This document shows positions 16,543 to 24,061 of a DNA stretch of 45,055 bases, one piece after another (position 1 is the first letter of the stretch; each line of letters begins with the position of its first letter). Both the position numbers and the translations under genes were made by a program. Below the pieces are notes generated by a model. That model was not told the DNA's origin and searched no databases. It worked only from the letters and a program-made list of their open reading frames with translations. This DNA comes from a virus: the IMG/VR virus record IMGVR_UViG_3300020410_001053, positions 1 through 45,055 of that record; one strand, 5' to 3'.

Positions 16543-17352
16543 TTAACCCATGCTCGGACATAAGTCTTTTATGTTATAAAAGTAATCTGCGGCATCCGAC
16601 TCAAAGCTCTTTATTTTTTCTTCTACAGGAATTTCAAAAGCATTACCAGTGTGCTTTCTATGCATAAGTTTATTTACTAGCATGCCATTTAGATCATCGT
16701 CTACATGCTGAGCAAATATTGGTTGCTCTCCATCATATATAGTAGAGTCGTGCAATTCTTCACTAAATGAAGGAGGTATCTGGAAACCACAACTAAAGAC
16801 GATATAGTAAGGATAGTTATACTTAAAGTATGTTCCATCAACACAGTGGTCTATTCCAGACCTAATACTGATATTAGATCTTAGTATATTCTGTATCCTC
16901 CATTCAAACTTATCTTCATAATTCTTTGCAATTGCCTCAATATCCATATTTAACTTATATATCTTCTTACCTACTTTCATATTAAGAACACTAACAACGC
17001 TAGGAGGATTGAACTGCGAGGCCAAATTTTCCATCATCTCTGCCAGATCATCTAACTTGTCATGCTCTTTAAGTACAATTATACAGTGGTAAGGTGTCTT
17101 TATCTGTGCTTTTACTATATTGAACAGTTCAGACTTTGGGTAGTTCTTAGCCCATTCGTTATCTCTATGGAAGTGGCAGATCTTGTCATTTACAACATAG
17201 AACTCTTTGTTGTTGTCGTCGTAAACCTCTATAATTTCTTTTCCAGCCGATCTATATTTATCTAGCAATCCTGCAGAGCATCCTACTTGAGATCCTTTTG
17301 CGTACTCAGCAAATGCGCAGTCGCGACAGTTTGTATGGATTTGGTTTATCAT
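16543..17352 (-). CDS. Cys/His-motif protein with probable glycosyltransferase-like domain
   Basis: A 269-residue protein. Its first 65 residues carry a Cys/His set (CRDCAF, then GC at residue 24-25, then ICHFHRDNEW) that looks like a small metal-binding module. The remainder is alpha/beta with hydrophobic strands (HCIIVLKEHDKLDDLAEMM; YYIVFSCGFQIP) and a possible DDD segment (QHVDDDLNG). I recall proteins with this N-terminal motif beside glycosyltransferases in large phages, and the fold could be GT-A-like, but no convincing catalytic DxD can be placed. Its ATG overlaps the stop of the methyltransferase-like gene upstream. It belongs to the sugar operon. Confidence 0.5.
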   Translation of the reverse strand: MINQIHTNCRDCAFAEYAKGSQVGCSAGLLDKYRSAGKEIIEVYDDNNKEFYVVNDKICHFHRDNEWAKNYPKSELFNIVKAQIKTPYHCIIVLKEHDKLDDLAEMMENLASQFNPPSVVSVLNMKVGKKIYKLNMDIEAIAKNYEDKFEWRIQNILRSNISIRSGIDHCVDGTYFKYNYPYYIVFSCGFQIPPSFSEELHDSTIYDGEQPIFAQHVDDDLNGMLVNKLMHRKHTGNAFEIPVEEKIKSFESDAADYFYNIKDLCPSMG

Positions 17353-17765
17353 TTTCTCCTCGCTTCCAATATATAGTGTAGCCCTGATATGCCAGCATAC
17401 TCAATGGAGAATTCTCCCGAAGACTTCACTTCATCCATCAACGAATGTAGGCTAGTTGGTCTATTTTTACCTTTCAGGACAAGTGTAGAGAAGTCGGATA
17501 TATTCAAATCTCCCGTGCATAACGCTTCCGCAGCTTGATATATATCTACACCCTGTAACTTCACTACTCCTCCTGCCCCAACTTTAGATAAAAGTTGTTG
17601 TATGCAATCTTCAGACTCAGAAGATTCCACGAACCCAAAAGCTTCTACTCTCGAATAGTAGTAATCTATAGCACTAGAAATATCTGTGCTACTTAAAGTT
17701 TTGACATCCCCTTTAGATCCCGGAATCGCCGGCCTGTTTTCATTACAGAATATAAATAGTCTCAT
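17349..17765 (-). CDS. Methyltransferase-like remnant or accessory protein (138 aa)
   Basis: A short protein whose second half resembles the C-terminal strands of class I SAM methyltransferases. LLSKVGAGGVVKLQGVDI looks like the strand and turn after motif IV, and the final SGLHYILEARRK resembles a last strand ending in basic residues. The N-terminal glycine-rich SAM-binding loop is missing. It may be a structural partner of another enzyme or a decayed copy rather than an active methyltransferase. It is linked by ATGA overlaps to the glycosyltransferase upstream (17762) and the Cys/His protein downstream (17352), which argues that it is maintained. The family assignment is tentative. Confidence 0.45.
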   Translation of the reverse strand: MRLFIFCNENRPAIPGSKGDVKTLSSTDISSAIDYYYSRVEAFGFVESSESEDCIQQLLSKVGAGGVVKLQGVDIYQAAEALCTGDLNISDFSTLVLKGKNRPTSLHSLMDEVKSSGEFSIEYAGISGLHYILEARRK

Positions 17766-18628
17766 TGTTTTTGACCTCTAAGAATATGATTCCACTTATT
17801 TATGAAATCTTGTTTTGTTGTTAAACAGTTGAAGAACGTCTCTTTGATACTGTGTGAATCTGACTTGTCAGCTAATGCTTTTTCAACACATGTTGATACC
17901 TCTTCATACTTATGAAAAATATACCCTTTGCCGTTCAGTATACCCTCTATCTCTTCGCAATAAGGAACTACTGGTATACATCCATATGCTAGAGCAAGCA
18001 TTAGATGTTCTGTGTATCCTATAGCTGTATCTAGAAACACTTTTGACACTGCTAAATTTTCTAAACTAAATGGTAGAAGTTGATGCTGAGCTGCCGCAGT
18101 AACTCCCTTCACTGTTTGGGGAGGGCAGTTAGTAAATAGACACACTACATCTTGTTTCTGTAGCACTTGTTGGCATATGTTAGAATCGCAGTGAGGGATT
18201 AAGATAGAGTCAGGCCTGTTTAAATGTTTAGAGACGCTTACACTCGTAAAGTCATTATACTCAGTTTTTTTTGCTACTTCAAAACCAAAAGGCCTATGGC
18301 AATATGTCTGTTCACTAGCATTCTCAACTACTATAAGTTCTATTCCAAACCTTTCTCTTAGAGTTGTTGCTATATCTAGCTCAGGTCCTCTACCGATACA
18401 TATAATGAAGTCGAATGAACCAGTTACAGGAACAGTGGTATTTGTTATAGTTACTACGTTTGCTGGGGTCATCTCATTAGCAATTCCCCAAGGATGGTAC
18501 AAGTATAGCTGTACATTCTCTAGCATAGAGAGAATCCGCGTATATTGATCATTAGTTCTTTGCACCACAAGTATATTTTTAGTGCTTGTTTTATTTAGTC
18601 TGTTTATTCTGTTTATAACAGAGAACAT
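17762..18628 (-). CDS. Glycosyltransferase-like protein (GT-B type)
   Basis: A 288-residue protein with two alpha/beta halves. The second half contains LFTNCPPQTVKGVTAAA, then a GT-B donor-site-like segment AIGYTEHLMLALAYGCIPVV, where the usual pattern is E-x-x-x-x-A-x-G-x-P-V-V. The Glu before the helix is present. The first half has the repeated strands of an acceptor domain (SFDFIICIGRGPELDI). The ATG lies 16 bases inside the end of the preceding glycosyltransferase gene, and its stop overlaps the methyltransferase-like gene. It is likely to add one sugar in the glycan assembled by this operon. The nature of the sugar cannot be read. Confidence 0.6.
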   Translation of the reverse strand: MFSVINRINRLNKTSTKNILVVQRTNDQYTRILSMLENVQLYLYHPWGIANEMTPANVVTITNTTVPVTGSFDFIICIGRGPELDIATTLRERFGIELIVVENASEQTYCHRPFGFEVAKKTEYNDFTSVSVSKHLNRPDSILIPHCDSNICQQVLQKQDVVCLFTNCPPQTVKGVTAAAQHQLLPFSLENLAVSKVFLDTAIGYTEHLMLALAYGCIPVVPYCEEIEGILNGKGYIFHKYEEVSTCVEKALADKSDSHSIKETFFNCLTTKQDFINKWNHILRGQKQ

Positions 18629-19608
18629 AAGATTTCTCCTACTGTCTGTTCATTGTCTGGGTAAAAAGACTTGTAAGAGTCCTCTATTAAAGCTGCTTGC
18701 ATTTCTTGAAATTTTTTGCTATCGTGAAATGCACTGAGCATTTTTTCTGATAGAGAACTACTAATGGGAACATCTCCGATCAAAAAACTATTCCTCGAAC
18801 CTTCGTTTGATTCAAACTTGTATATCCCATCGTTGACCCATTCACATATAGCATTTGAGCTAGAAGCGATTACGGGATTCCCAGATGCCACTGACAACAT
18901 GGTGTTTATTGACAAATCATAACCCATAGAGGCATCAATTAAGCACTGGAATTCAGAAAAAGAATTACATTCCGCTCTAAGTGTTATTTCTGGGTACATG
19001 TCAATTGTGCCAAATCTCCCGATATCAGATTTAATCGAAGCGATATATTCTACCATGCTATTAGGGTCAGGAGACAGTATTGTCAAATTGACTTTATCGT
19101 TTATACTAAAAGAGGTCAGGTAGCTGAGTAGGACTAAGTCCAGATTTGTATATTCCTCGAAGGTTGATGTGTAAAAAGTGAACTTGCTGAAGGCAGTCTT
19201 CTGTTTACTAGGCCTTTCCATAGGCATGATCGTCGGCCTTGCCACACGAACCTTGTCCGAGACTTTTTTGCCCAAGCATTCCTTTTGCTTCTCTCCAAAA
19301 ACAATAGCATAGTCTAGCAATCTAACATAGTTATCTATGTACCGAATCTTCTTGAAAGCCGGCTCAAATATACCCACATCAACATAAGGAGTCTTTACAA
19401 AATTTTTAAAGTCTACATTCTGAATGCAAAGGTCATAATCCTCTGACTCCTTGTCCAGCTCTAGATCGAATTCGACATTCTCAGAAAAAATAGGTATGCT
19501 GTAGTTCTGTATGTCTTTGTGATCTGAGATACATTTAACTATTCCTCTAGCCTTATTTCCTTGACCTCCAAACATCTTATAAGGAGCTACTGTTAGAGTT
19601 CTAATCAT
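18613..19608 (-). CDS. Glycosyltransferase-like protein (GT-B type)
   Basis: About 331 residues from ATG at 19608, chosen over the TTG two codons earlier because ATG overlaps the preceding stop region and gives MIRTLTVAPYKMFGG, a typical GT-B opening with a Gly-rich loop. The C-terminal half contains FTFYTSTFEEYTNLDLVLLS and, later, SINTMLSVASGNPVIASSS, where a Gly-x-Pro-Val-Ile element marks the donor-binding site. It is one of three consecutive GT-B-type genes (21250, 19608, 18628) on one message. It is probably soluble and cytoplasmic, as there is no signal peptide or membrane span. Confidence 0.65.
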   Translation of the reverse strand: MIRTLTVAPYKMFGGQGNKARGIVKCISDHKDIQNYSIPIFSENVEFDLELDKESEDYDLCIQNVDFKNFVKTPYVDVGIFEPAFKKIRYIDNYVRLLDYAIVFGEKQKECLGKKVSDKVRVARPTIMPMERPSKQKTAFSKFTFYTSTFEEYTNLDLVLLSYLTSFSINDKVNLTILSPDPNSMVEYIASIKSDIGRFGTIDMYPEITLRAECNSFSEFQCLIDASMGYDLSINTMLSVASGNPVIASSSNAICEWVNDGIYKFESNEGSRNSFLIGDVPISSSLSEKMLSAFHDSKKFQEMQAALIEDSYKSFYPDNEQTVGEILCSLL

Positions 19609-21250
19609 TTGCAACTCCTTTCATTAGAAAGTTCATAGGTATTCCTTGTGCTTGTCCAGTTCTCAGTAATTCTATAGTATTATTCTCGTTGGCCTTGTTC
19701 TTGAACAGGTTAAATAAACCATCTACACTCGCTCCTTCAAGGTGAGGGCCATAGCTTCCATCTACAAAGCAACCATATTCTAGAGAAGCTATATACTTAT
19801 GAGCATCATAAGAAGAGATTCTTTCTGGAGATTGAAGTAGATAAGTAAAGCACCAGTGTATAAATTGTTCATTTGATAGGCCTTGAGGAGGAGCATCCGG
19901 AATCTGTACCATATTTGGAGGAGAGTCCCATCTTCCCTGTAGACCAGAAGGCTCATAGGAATCAATATAGTTTTCCCATATCGCTGCAGTCTCATCCCAG
20001 TCATAGCGATTCATAGTAGCTTCTCTTACCTGTTTAGATTTGTTTTTTCTGAAGTCAGGATCTTTTGAGAAGTACTCACTAATTATCTCCGCTAGATGAT
20101 CATTGTCTGGATATACCCTATCTGCGTTAGTGTTCAGTTCACGAAACATCTTTTCTATTTTTATTGGGTATCCACCAGTATTCTCTACAACATCTTGCAT
20201 AGCACTATAGTCCGGAGCAGCCAGAGGAACTCCGCAGCAAGTTGCCTCCACTTGTGGCATACCAAAGCCTTCACAGATTGCATATTGGACATAAAGATCC
20301 ATAAGATTGTACACTTTTATCAGGTCTTCTATAGATAAGCCATGACCTACATTTGGCATATATGATGTTCTTTGGTGGCATTTTGGGCAAGTCCTAATTA
20401 TTCCTTGATATTTAGATGGTTCCCAATGACCGCAAGACCGACAGACATATGTGCAGTATACTTTGTCAGAGAGCCCGTTTTCCAATATGCCTTCCTCGAT
20501 GTCCCATCCTCCTTTTTCAGGATAGCTTGTATGAAGGTACAGGAATGATCTGTCTGCCAGCTCTTTTGGTGCATTGTCTAAAAACGTCCTAAAAGATTTC
20601 ATTAGCTCTATAAAAAGCTTTCTAGTCTGGTTTCTCATCACGGTGCCGACAACCAGTGAGTCTGGAGGCAGACCCAAGGACTGTTTATGCTTAGCCTTAT
20701 CATCCACAGGCTTGTATAGGACAGGGTCTATTCCGGGAGACGCACAACCTATTGTATTTATGCTTCCTCTCGATTGCTTATCCAGCACCTTCTTGCCAAA
20801 CTCTGAGTATGTCAGAATAGCATCACATGAAGCAAAGCTCTCTAACCATCTTCTTTTTTGTGGATAAGAATCTACAGTAGGCATCCACACCCAGTGAAAG
20901 TACTTTCTAAGAGGAGACTCTTTGATCCACTCATCCATCCAAGGGTCTCTGTAGGTCAACACAACGTCAGGTTTGAAGTCAAGTATTACCCTAGCAAACT
21001 TCCATATTCCGAAAGAGTTCGCTGGAGACGAGTTAAACTGCTCAGTCTCTTCCGGAGTTGCCGGACTGTTGTTATAGTAGTCCCAAGGTAGTTCACCTAC
21101 TCTTGCGGGGTCTCCATAAGAGGCGAACTCCGCTAGATGATATTTTCCAGTAGCGGCTAGTCTAGGGAGTACTTGTTTCGCATAAGTCCCGAATCCAGAG
21201 GCTAAGTGATGAGACTCAGTAATAAAAAGAACTTTTTTCTTATCTGTCAT
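19601..21250 (-). CDS. Family GT4-like glycosyltransferase with zinc-ribbon insertion
   Basis: A 549-residue GT-B glycosyltransferase and the clearest sugar-transfer gene in the window. The N-terminus reads VLFITESHHLASGFGTYAKQ, with the acceptor-side glycine loop. The donor site has E-x7-E at Glu327 and Glu335 (CEGFGMPQVEATCCGVP). Between the domains a four-cysteine zinc ribbon is inserted (Cys270, Cys273, Cys288, Cys291), which ordinary GT4 enzymes lack. An extra helical domain of about 130 residues follows the catalytic part. It starts inside the end of the sigma factor gene (11-base overlap), so expression of the sugar operon may be tied to that of the sigma factor. Confidence 0.85.
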   Translation of the reverse strand: MTDKKKVLFITESHHLASGFGTYAKQVLPRLAATGKYHLAEFASYGDPARVGELPWDYYNNSPATPEETEQFNSSPANSFGIWKFARVILDFKPDVVLTYRDPWMDEWIKESPLRKYFHWVWMPTVDSYPQKRRWLESFASCDAILTYSEFGKKVLDKQSRGSINTIGCASPGIDPVLYKPVDDKAKHKQSLGLPPDSLVVGTVMRNQTRKLFIELMKSFRTFLDNAPKELADRSFLYLHTSYPEKGGWDIEEGILENGLSDKVYCTYVCRSCGHWEPSKYQGIIRTCPKCHQRTSYMPNVGHGLSIEDLIKVYNLMDLYVQYAICEGFGMPQVEATCCGVPLAAPDYSAMQDVVENTGGYPIKIEKMFRELNTNADRVYPDNDHLAEIISEYFSKDPDFRKNKSKQVREATMNRYDWDETAAIWENYIDSYEPSGLQGRWDSPPNMVQIPDAPPQGLSNEQFIHWCFTYLLQSPERISSYDAHKYIASLEYGCFVDGSYGPHLEGASVDGLFNLFKNKANENNTIELLRTGQAQGIPMNFLMKGVAND

Positions 21251-21689
21251 TGCACTCTCTTATTTTCTGAACGGCTCGGTAAACAACTCTTTTGACATAA
21301 GATCTTCCTCTTCCTATAATATCCGCTATCTCTTGTAACGTGTATCCCATTTTTCTAAGGTCTACTACCTCAAATTCCTCAGAGCTAAGACTGTCAGGAC
21401 AATGTTCCCACAGAGTATCAGACATGTAGTAGCTAGGGCTCCTGTCATCTGTAATAGAAAAATATCTAGTATTTTTAACAGACTTTATTTCCTTCATTAT
21501 TTCCCACCTTATTGGGTTCCAAGCATACGTTGAAAGCGCAGACTTCTTTGGGTCATGTTTTTCTAATGCTTTCCATAGTCCTATCCTACCTGCTTGGATA
21601 TAGTCTTCCTTCTCAGCTGTGTTCCTAGGATTAAACGAGTTAACCACAGATACAACAAGTCCCATGTTTCTTTCTATTAGATCATCCAT
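21240..21689 (-). CDS. Short phage sigma-70-family factor
   Basis: A 149-residue sigma factor, probably redirecting host RNA polymerase to phage promoters. Region 2 is recognisable as EDYIQAGRIGLWKALEKHDP (residues 28-47), matching the DLIQEGxIGLxxAxxKFDP core-binding motif, followed by STYAWNPIRWEI for promoter melting. Region 4 is a C-terminal helix-turn-helix (MGYTLQEIADIIGRGRSYVKR). Region 3 is nearly absent, so it is closer in size to phage late factors than to housekeeping sigma. A TATAAT lies at 21696-21701, only 6 bases before its ATG, too close for a normal leader. It lies between the polymerase C-half and the sugar operon. Confidence 0.8.
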   Translation of the reverse strand: MDDLIERNMGLVVSVVNSFNPRNTAEKEDYIQAGRIGLWKALEKHDPKKSALSTYAWNPIRWEIMKEIKSVKNTRYFSITDDRSPSYYMSDTLWEHCPDSLSSEEFEVVDLRKMGYTLQEIADIIGRGRSYVKRVVYRAVQKIRECNDR

Positions 21690-21715
21690 TACTATATTAT
21701 AACGTCCTTTTCAAA

Positions 21716-23353
21716 CTAACTTGTTAGTTGTTCAACTCTTTTTACCAAAAAACTTCCTCTATTTTTGTCTCGGCTCCCTCTAAGAAGGACTGTATTGCCC
21801 TCATAGAGCAAATTTCTATACTTTTCCCATTCGTCTGAGAATGCAGTTATATTATCTAGAATACAACTAGTGTCACCAGCTGTAATGAATCCCATACTTT
21901 TCCCCTTCGCTCTACCCTTCTTTATTTTCCACTCTCTCACAGATTCAATCTGCACAGCTATAACAGCTCCATATTGACTTTCGAAGCCATCTATAAACTC
22001 TTTGCACGTACAATTCGCCCTATCGGTATTGTACTCATCAACTTTATTGCATGTCAAGGCTATACCCAACAGTTCTTGTTCTTGCTTTGAGAGCCAAGAA
22101 GGAGAATCGAAGAGCTCATATCCGGGATTGTTGTAAGCTCTCAACAAATCTTCAACAATAGGGCATCTATCTCTTCTGAATATCGGCCTATTCTTATCTT
22201 TGCCCTGAGAACAGTTAATCATTTCTTGCAAGCACTCTTCTGTTGTTTTTTCGTAGTTGTTCTTCTTGTAGTCTATTAGCCAAGCGATTTCTCTTTTGCT
22301 AAGTTCCTTGATGATATTAAAATTATGTTGCATCGTAGACCTTGGAATTTTAAAACAATCAAATGCTCCTGCTAGTATAAGATTCTCAAAAGCTTTCTTG
22401 TTAACTTTTGGAGATACTAATATCAGAAAGCAAGACCAATCACAATTTCTAGGATCTATGGACTCACTATCCATATACTGCACCATTTTTTTAAATACTG
22501 AAGAGCCTACTCCTTTCACATTTGTTAAGCCATATCTTGGATGCTGCTCAATCAGTTCAAATTCTTCATTCATATGAATTATACTAGGAGGCATAGTATT
22601 GATTCCCATTATTTTTGCATTATTAACAAGCTCCTGAACTTCAATAAAAGTGTCTGGCTTTCCTACTGCATGCTTCAGATACGAAGTAAAAAACTCATGT
22701 GGGAAATGAGCTTTTGCATATGCCGTAAGATATGCATTATAAGCATAACTAACAGAGTGAGACTTATTGAAAGAGTATCTTTGAGATTTTTCAATCCAAG
22801 AGAATATTTCTTTTGCCTCTTCTGTAGTTACAATACCTCTAGCCTCGGATTTTTCTATGAAAGACTTTTTAACTTCTGCCATAACACTAGCTTTTTTCTT
22901 GCCAATTGCTTTGCGAAGAATATCTGCCTCTTGCAAGTCAAACCCAGCGATCTGCTGGGCAATAAGAATAGCCTGCTCTTGAAATACAAGAATCCCATAA
23001 GTGCTTTTTAGGATAGGCTCCAACGCTTCATGAAAGTACTCAACAGAATCTACCTTATGCTTTCTGTCAATGTAGTGCATAGTAAGAGTCTTTCCCTTGA
23101 CTACCGCCTCAAGACATCCGGGACGCATGATAGCGATTAGATCTGAAAGTTCTTCTATGTTTCTTGGCTTTGCCTGTTTTGCCAGAGATCTTCCAAGCTG
23201 AGACTCAAGTTGGAAAACTCCCTTGGTGTTACCTTCACATATCAAGTCCCAAGTCTTAGGACAGTCCATATTCATTTTTGTTATATCAGTGCAGAAGATA
23301 ATTCTACCTTCATCGTCTTGTTCAAACTGACATCCGCAATCTAGAGTTATCAT
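21716..23353 (-). CDS. dnaE: DNA polymerase III alpha, C-terminal half (split gene)
   Basis: This 545-residue protein is the second half of a bacterial-type replicative DNA polymerase. After a short Cys-containing lead (LDCGCQFEQDDEGRIIF) it enters at TWDLICEGNTKGVFQLES, continues through LIAIMRPG and the fingers motif YSFNKSHSVSYAYNAYLTAY, then a helix-hairpin-helix (GLTNVKGVGSSVFKKM), and ends in an OB-fold (near residues 455-545). All three catalytic aspartates are on the other half, so the two must assemble. Its length plus the N-half (545 + 625) is about that of E. coli DnaE (1160), so little has been lost. It starts just inside the end of the exonuclease gene. Confidence 0.9.
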   Translation of the reverse strand: MITLDCGCQFEQDDEGRIIFCTDITKMNMDCPKTWDLICEGNTKGVFQLESQLGRSLAKQAKPRNIEELSDLIAIMRPGCLEAVVKGKTLTMHYIDRKHKVDSVEYFHEALEPILKSTYGILVFQEQAILIAQQIAGFDLQEADILRKAIGKKKASVMAEVKKSFIEKSEARGIVTTEEAKEIFSWIEKSQRYSFNKSHSVSYAYNAYLTAYAKAHFPHEFFTSYLKHAVGKPDTFIEVQELVNNAKIMGINTMPPSIIHMNEEFELIEQHPRYGLTNVKGVGSSVFKKMVQYMDSESIDPRNCDWSCFLILVSPKVNKKAFENLILAGAFDCFKIPRSTMQHNFNIIKELSKREIAWLIDYKKNNYEKTTEECLQEMINCSQGKDKNRPIFRRDRCPIVEDLLRAYNNPGYELFDSPSWLSKQEQELLGIALTCNKVDEYNTDRANCTCKEFIDGFESQYGAVIAVQIESVREWKIKKGRAKGKSMGFITAGDTSCILDNITAFSDEWEKYRNLLYEGNTVLLRGSRDKNRGSFLVKRVEQLTS

Positions 23354-24027
23354 TTACTGAACGCGCCCTTAAATTTACTTACACTTGCTTGTTTTCTATG
23401 GAACTTCAAAAACTTGACCATTAGCTTAGCCTCATCAATAGTATCTGACAAAGCTTCATGTGCTTGTGCACTAGCTTTAAGGCCGAAGAAGTCTCTGAAT
23501 GTATCAAGCTTCATACTGTTAGGCTCGTCGAGATTCTCGAACCAAGTGAATAAGATATCCATCATATCTATTTTAGTAACCGTAGATAGAGGCATCTTTG
23601 TTTTATATTTTTCCGATAGTCTTTTTAGGATTGGCAAGTCAAAACCAATAATGTTGTACCCTGCAGGGATAGGCTCTGTGTACCACTGTCCGGGCCTCTT
23701 ATCAACTTCATACTTGGAGCAGTAGGACATAAAGTTTTTCCAAGCGACTTTTTCCGTCTGACCATCCTTCCACTCTTTAATAATATCTTCTGACTCAACT
23801 CCTCTTGTCTTTGCGTGCCAAGCTATCGTATCCTGCCTCGCCTTTGTAAAATATTCGTCATCGTCGATTCCATCTGGCTTAATAGTAACCCTAAACGACT
23901 GAGCTTCCTTAATCTCCAAAGTTCTGGGGTCAACAGGAACAGCCGCTAACTCTACTGGGTTGCAACTGTACGGATCAGTCCCGTCAGTCTCTAAATCAAA
24001 TACGATAATCCATCTTTTATTTATCAT
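23350..24027 (-). CDS. DnaQ-like 3'-5' proofreading exonuclease
   Basis: A 225-residue DEDDh exonuclease, expected to act as proofreader (epsilon equivalent) for the split polymerase. Exo I is IVFDLETDGTDP (Asp and Glu bind metal), Exo II is NIIGFDLPILKRLS, and Exo III is AHEALSDTIDEAKLM with the general-base His and the last Asp. All key residues are present, so it should be active. A strong ribosome site (agagga) precedes its ATG. It lies exactly between the two polymerase halves, 34 bases after the N-half and overlapping the C-half by ATGA, so the three make one polymerase-proofreader operon. Confidence 0.85.
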   Translation of the reverse strand: MINKRWIIVFDLETDGTDPYSCNPVELAAVPVDPRTLEIKEAQSFRVTIKPDGIDDDEYFTKARQDTIAWHAKTRGVESEDIIKEWKDGQTEKVAWKNFMSYCSKYEVDKRPGQWYTEPIPAGYNIIGFDLPILKRLSEKYKTKMPLSTVTKIDMMDILFTWFENLDEPNSMKLDTFRDFFGLKASAQAHEALSDTIDEAKLMVKFLKFHRKQASVSKFKGAFSK

Positions 24028-24061
24028 TATTTTTTCCTCTTGTAATATATCCTATAATATA

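Noticed and set aside
21696-21714. TTGAAA and TATAAT before the sigma-factor gene
   Set aside because: Spacing between the boxes is only 7 bases and TATAAT ends 6 bases before the ATG, so it does not form a normal promoter.
24028-24061. Possible split intein or intron at the DnaE break
   Set aside because: The N-half ends within 18 residues of the conserved DKIMEM segment and the C-half starts normally. There are no intein N- or C-motifs, and a complete exonuclease gene with its own ribosome site fills the gap.
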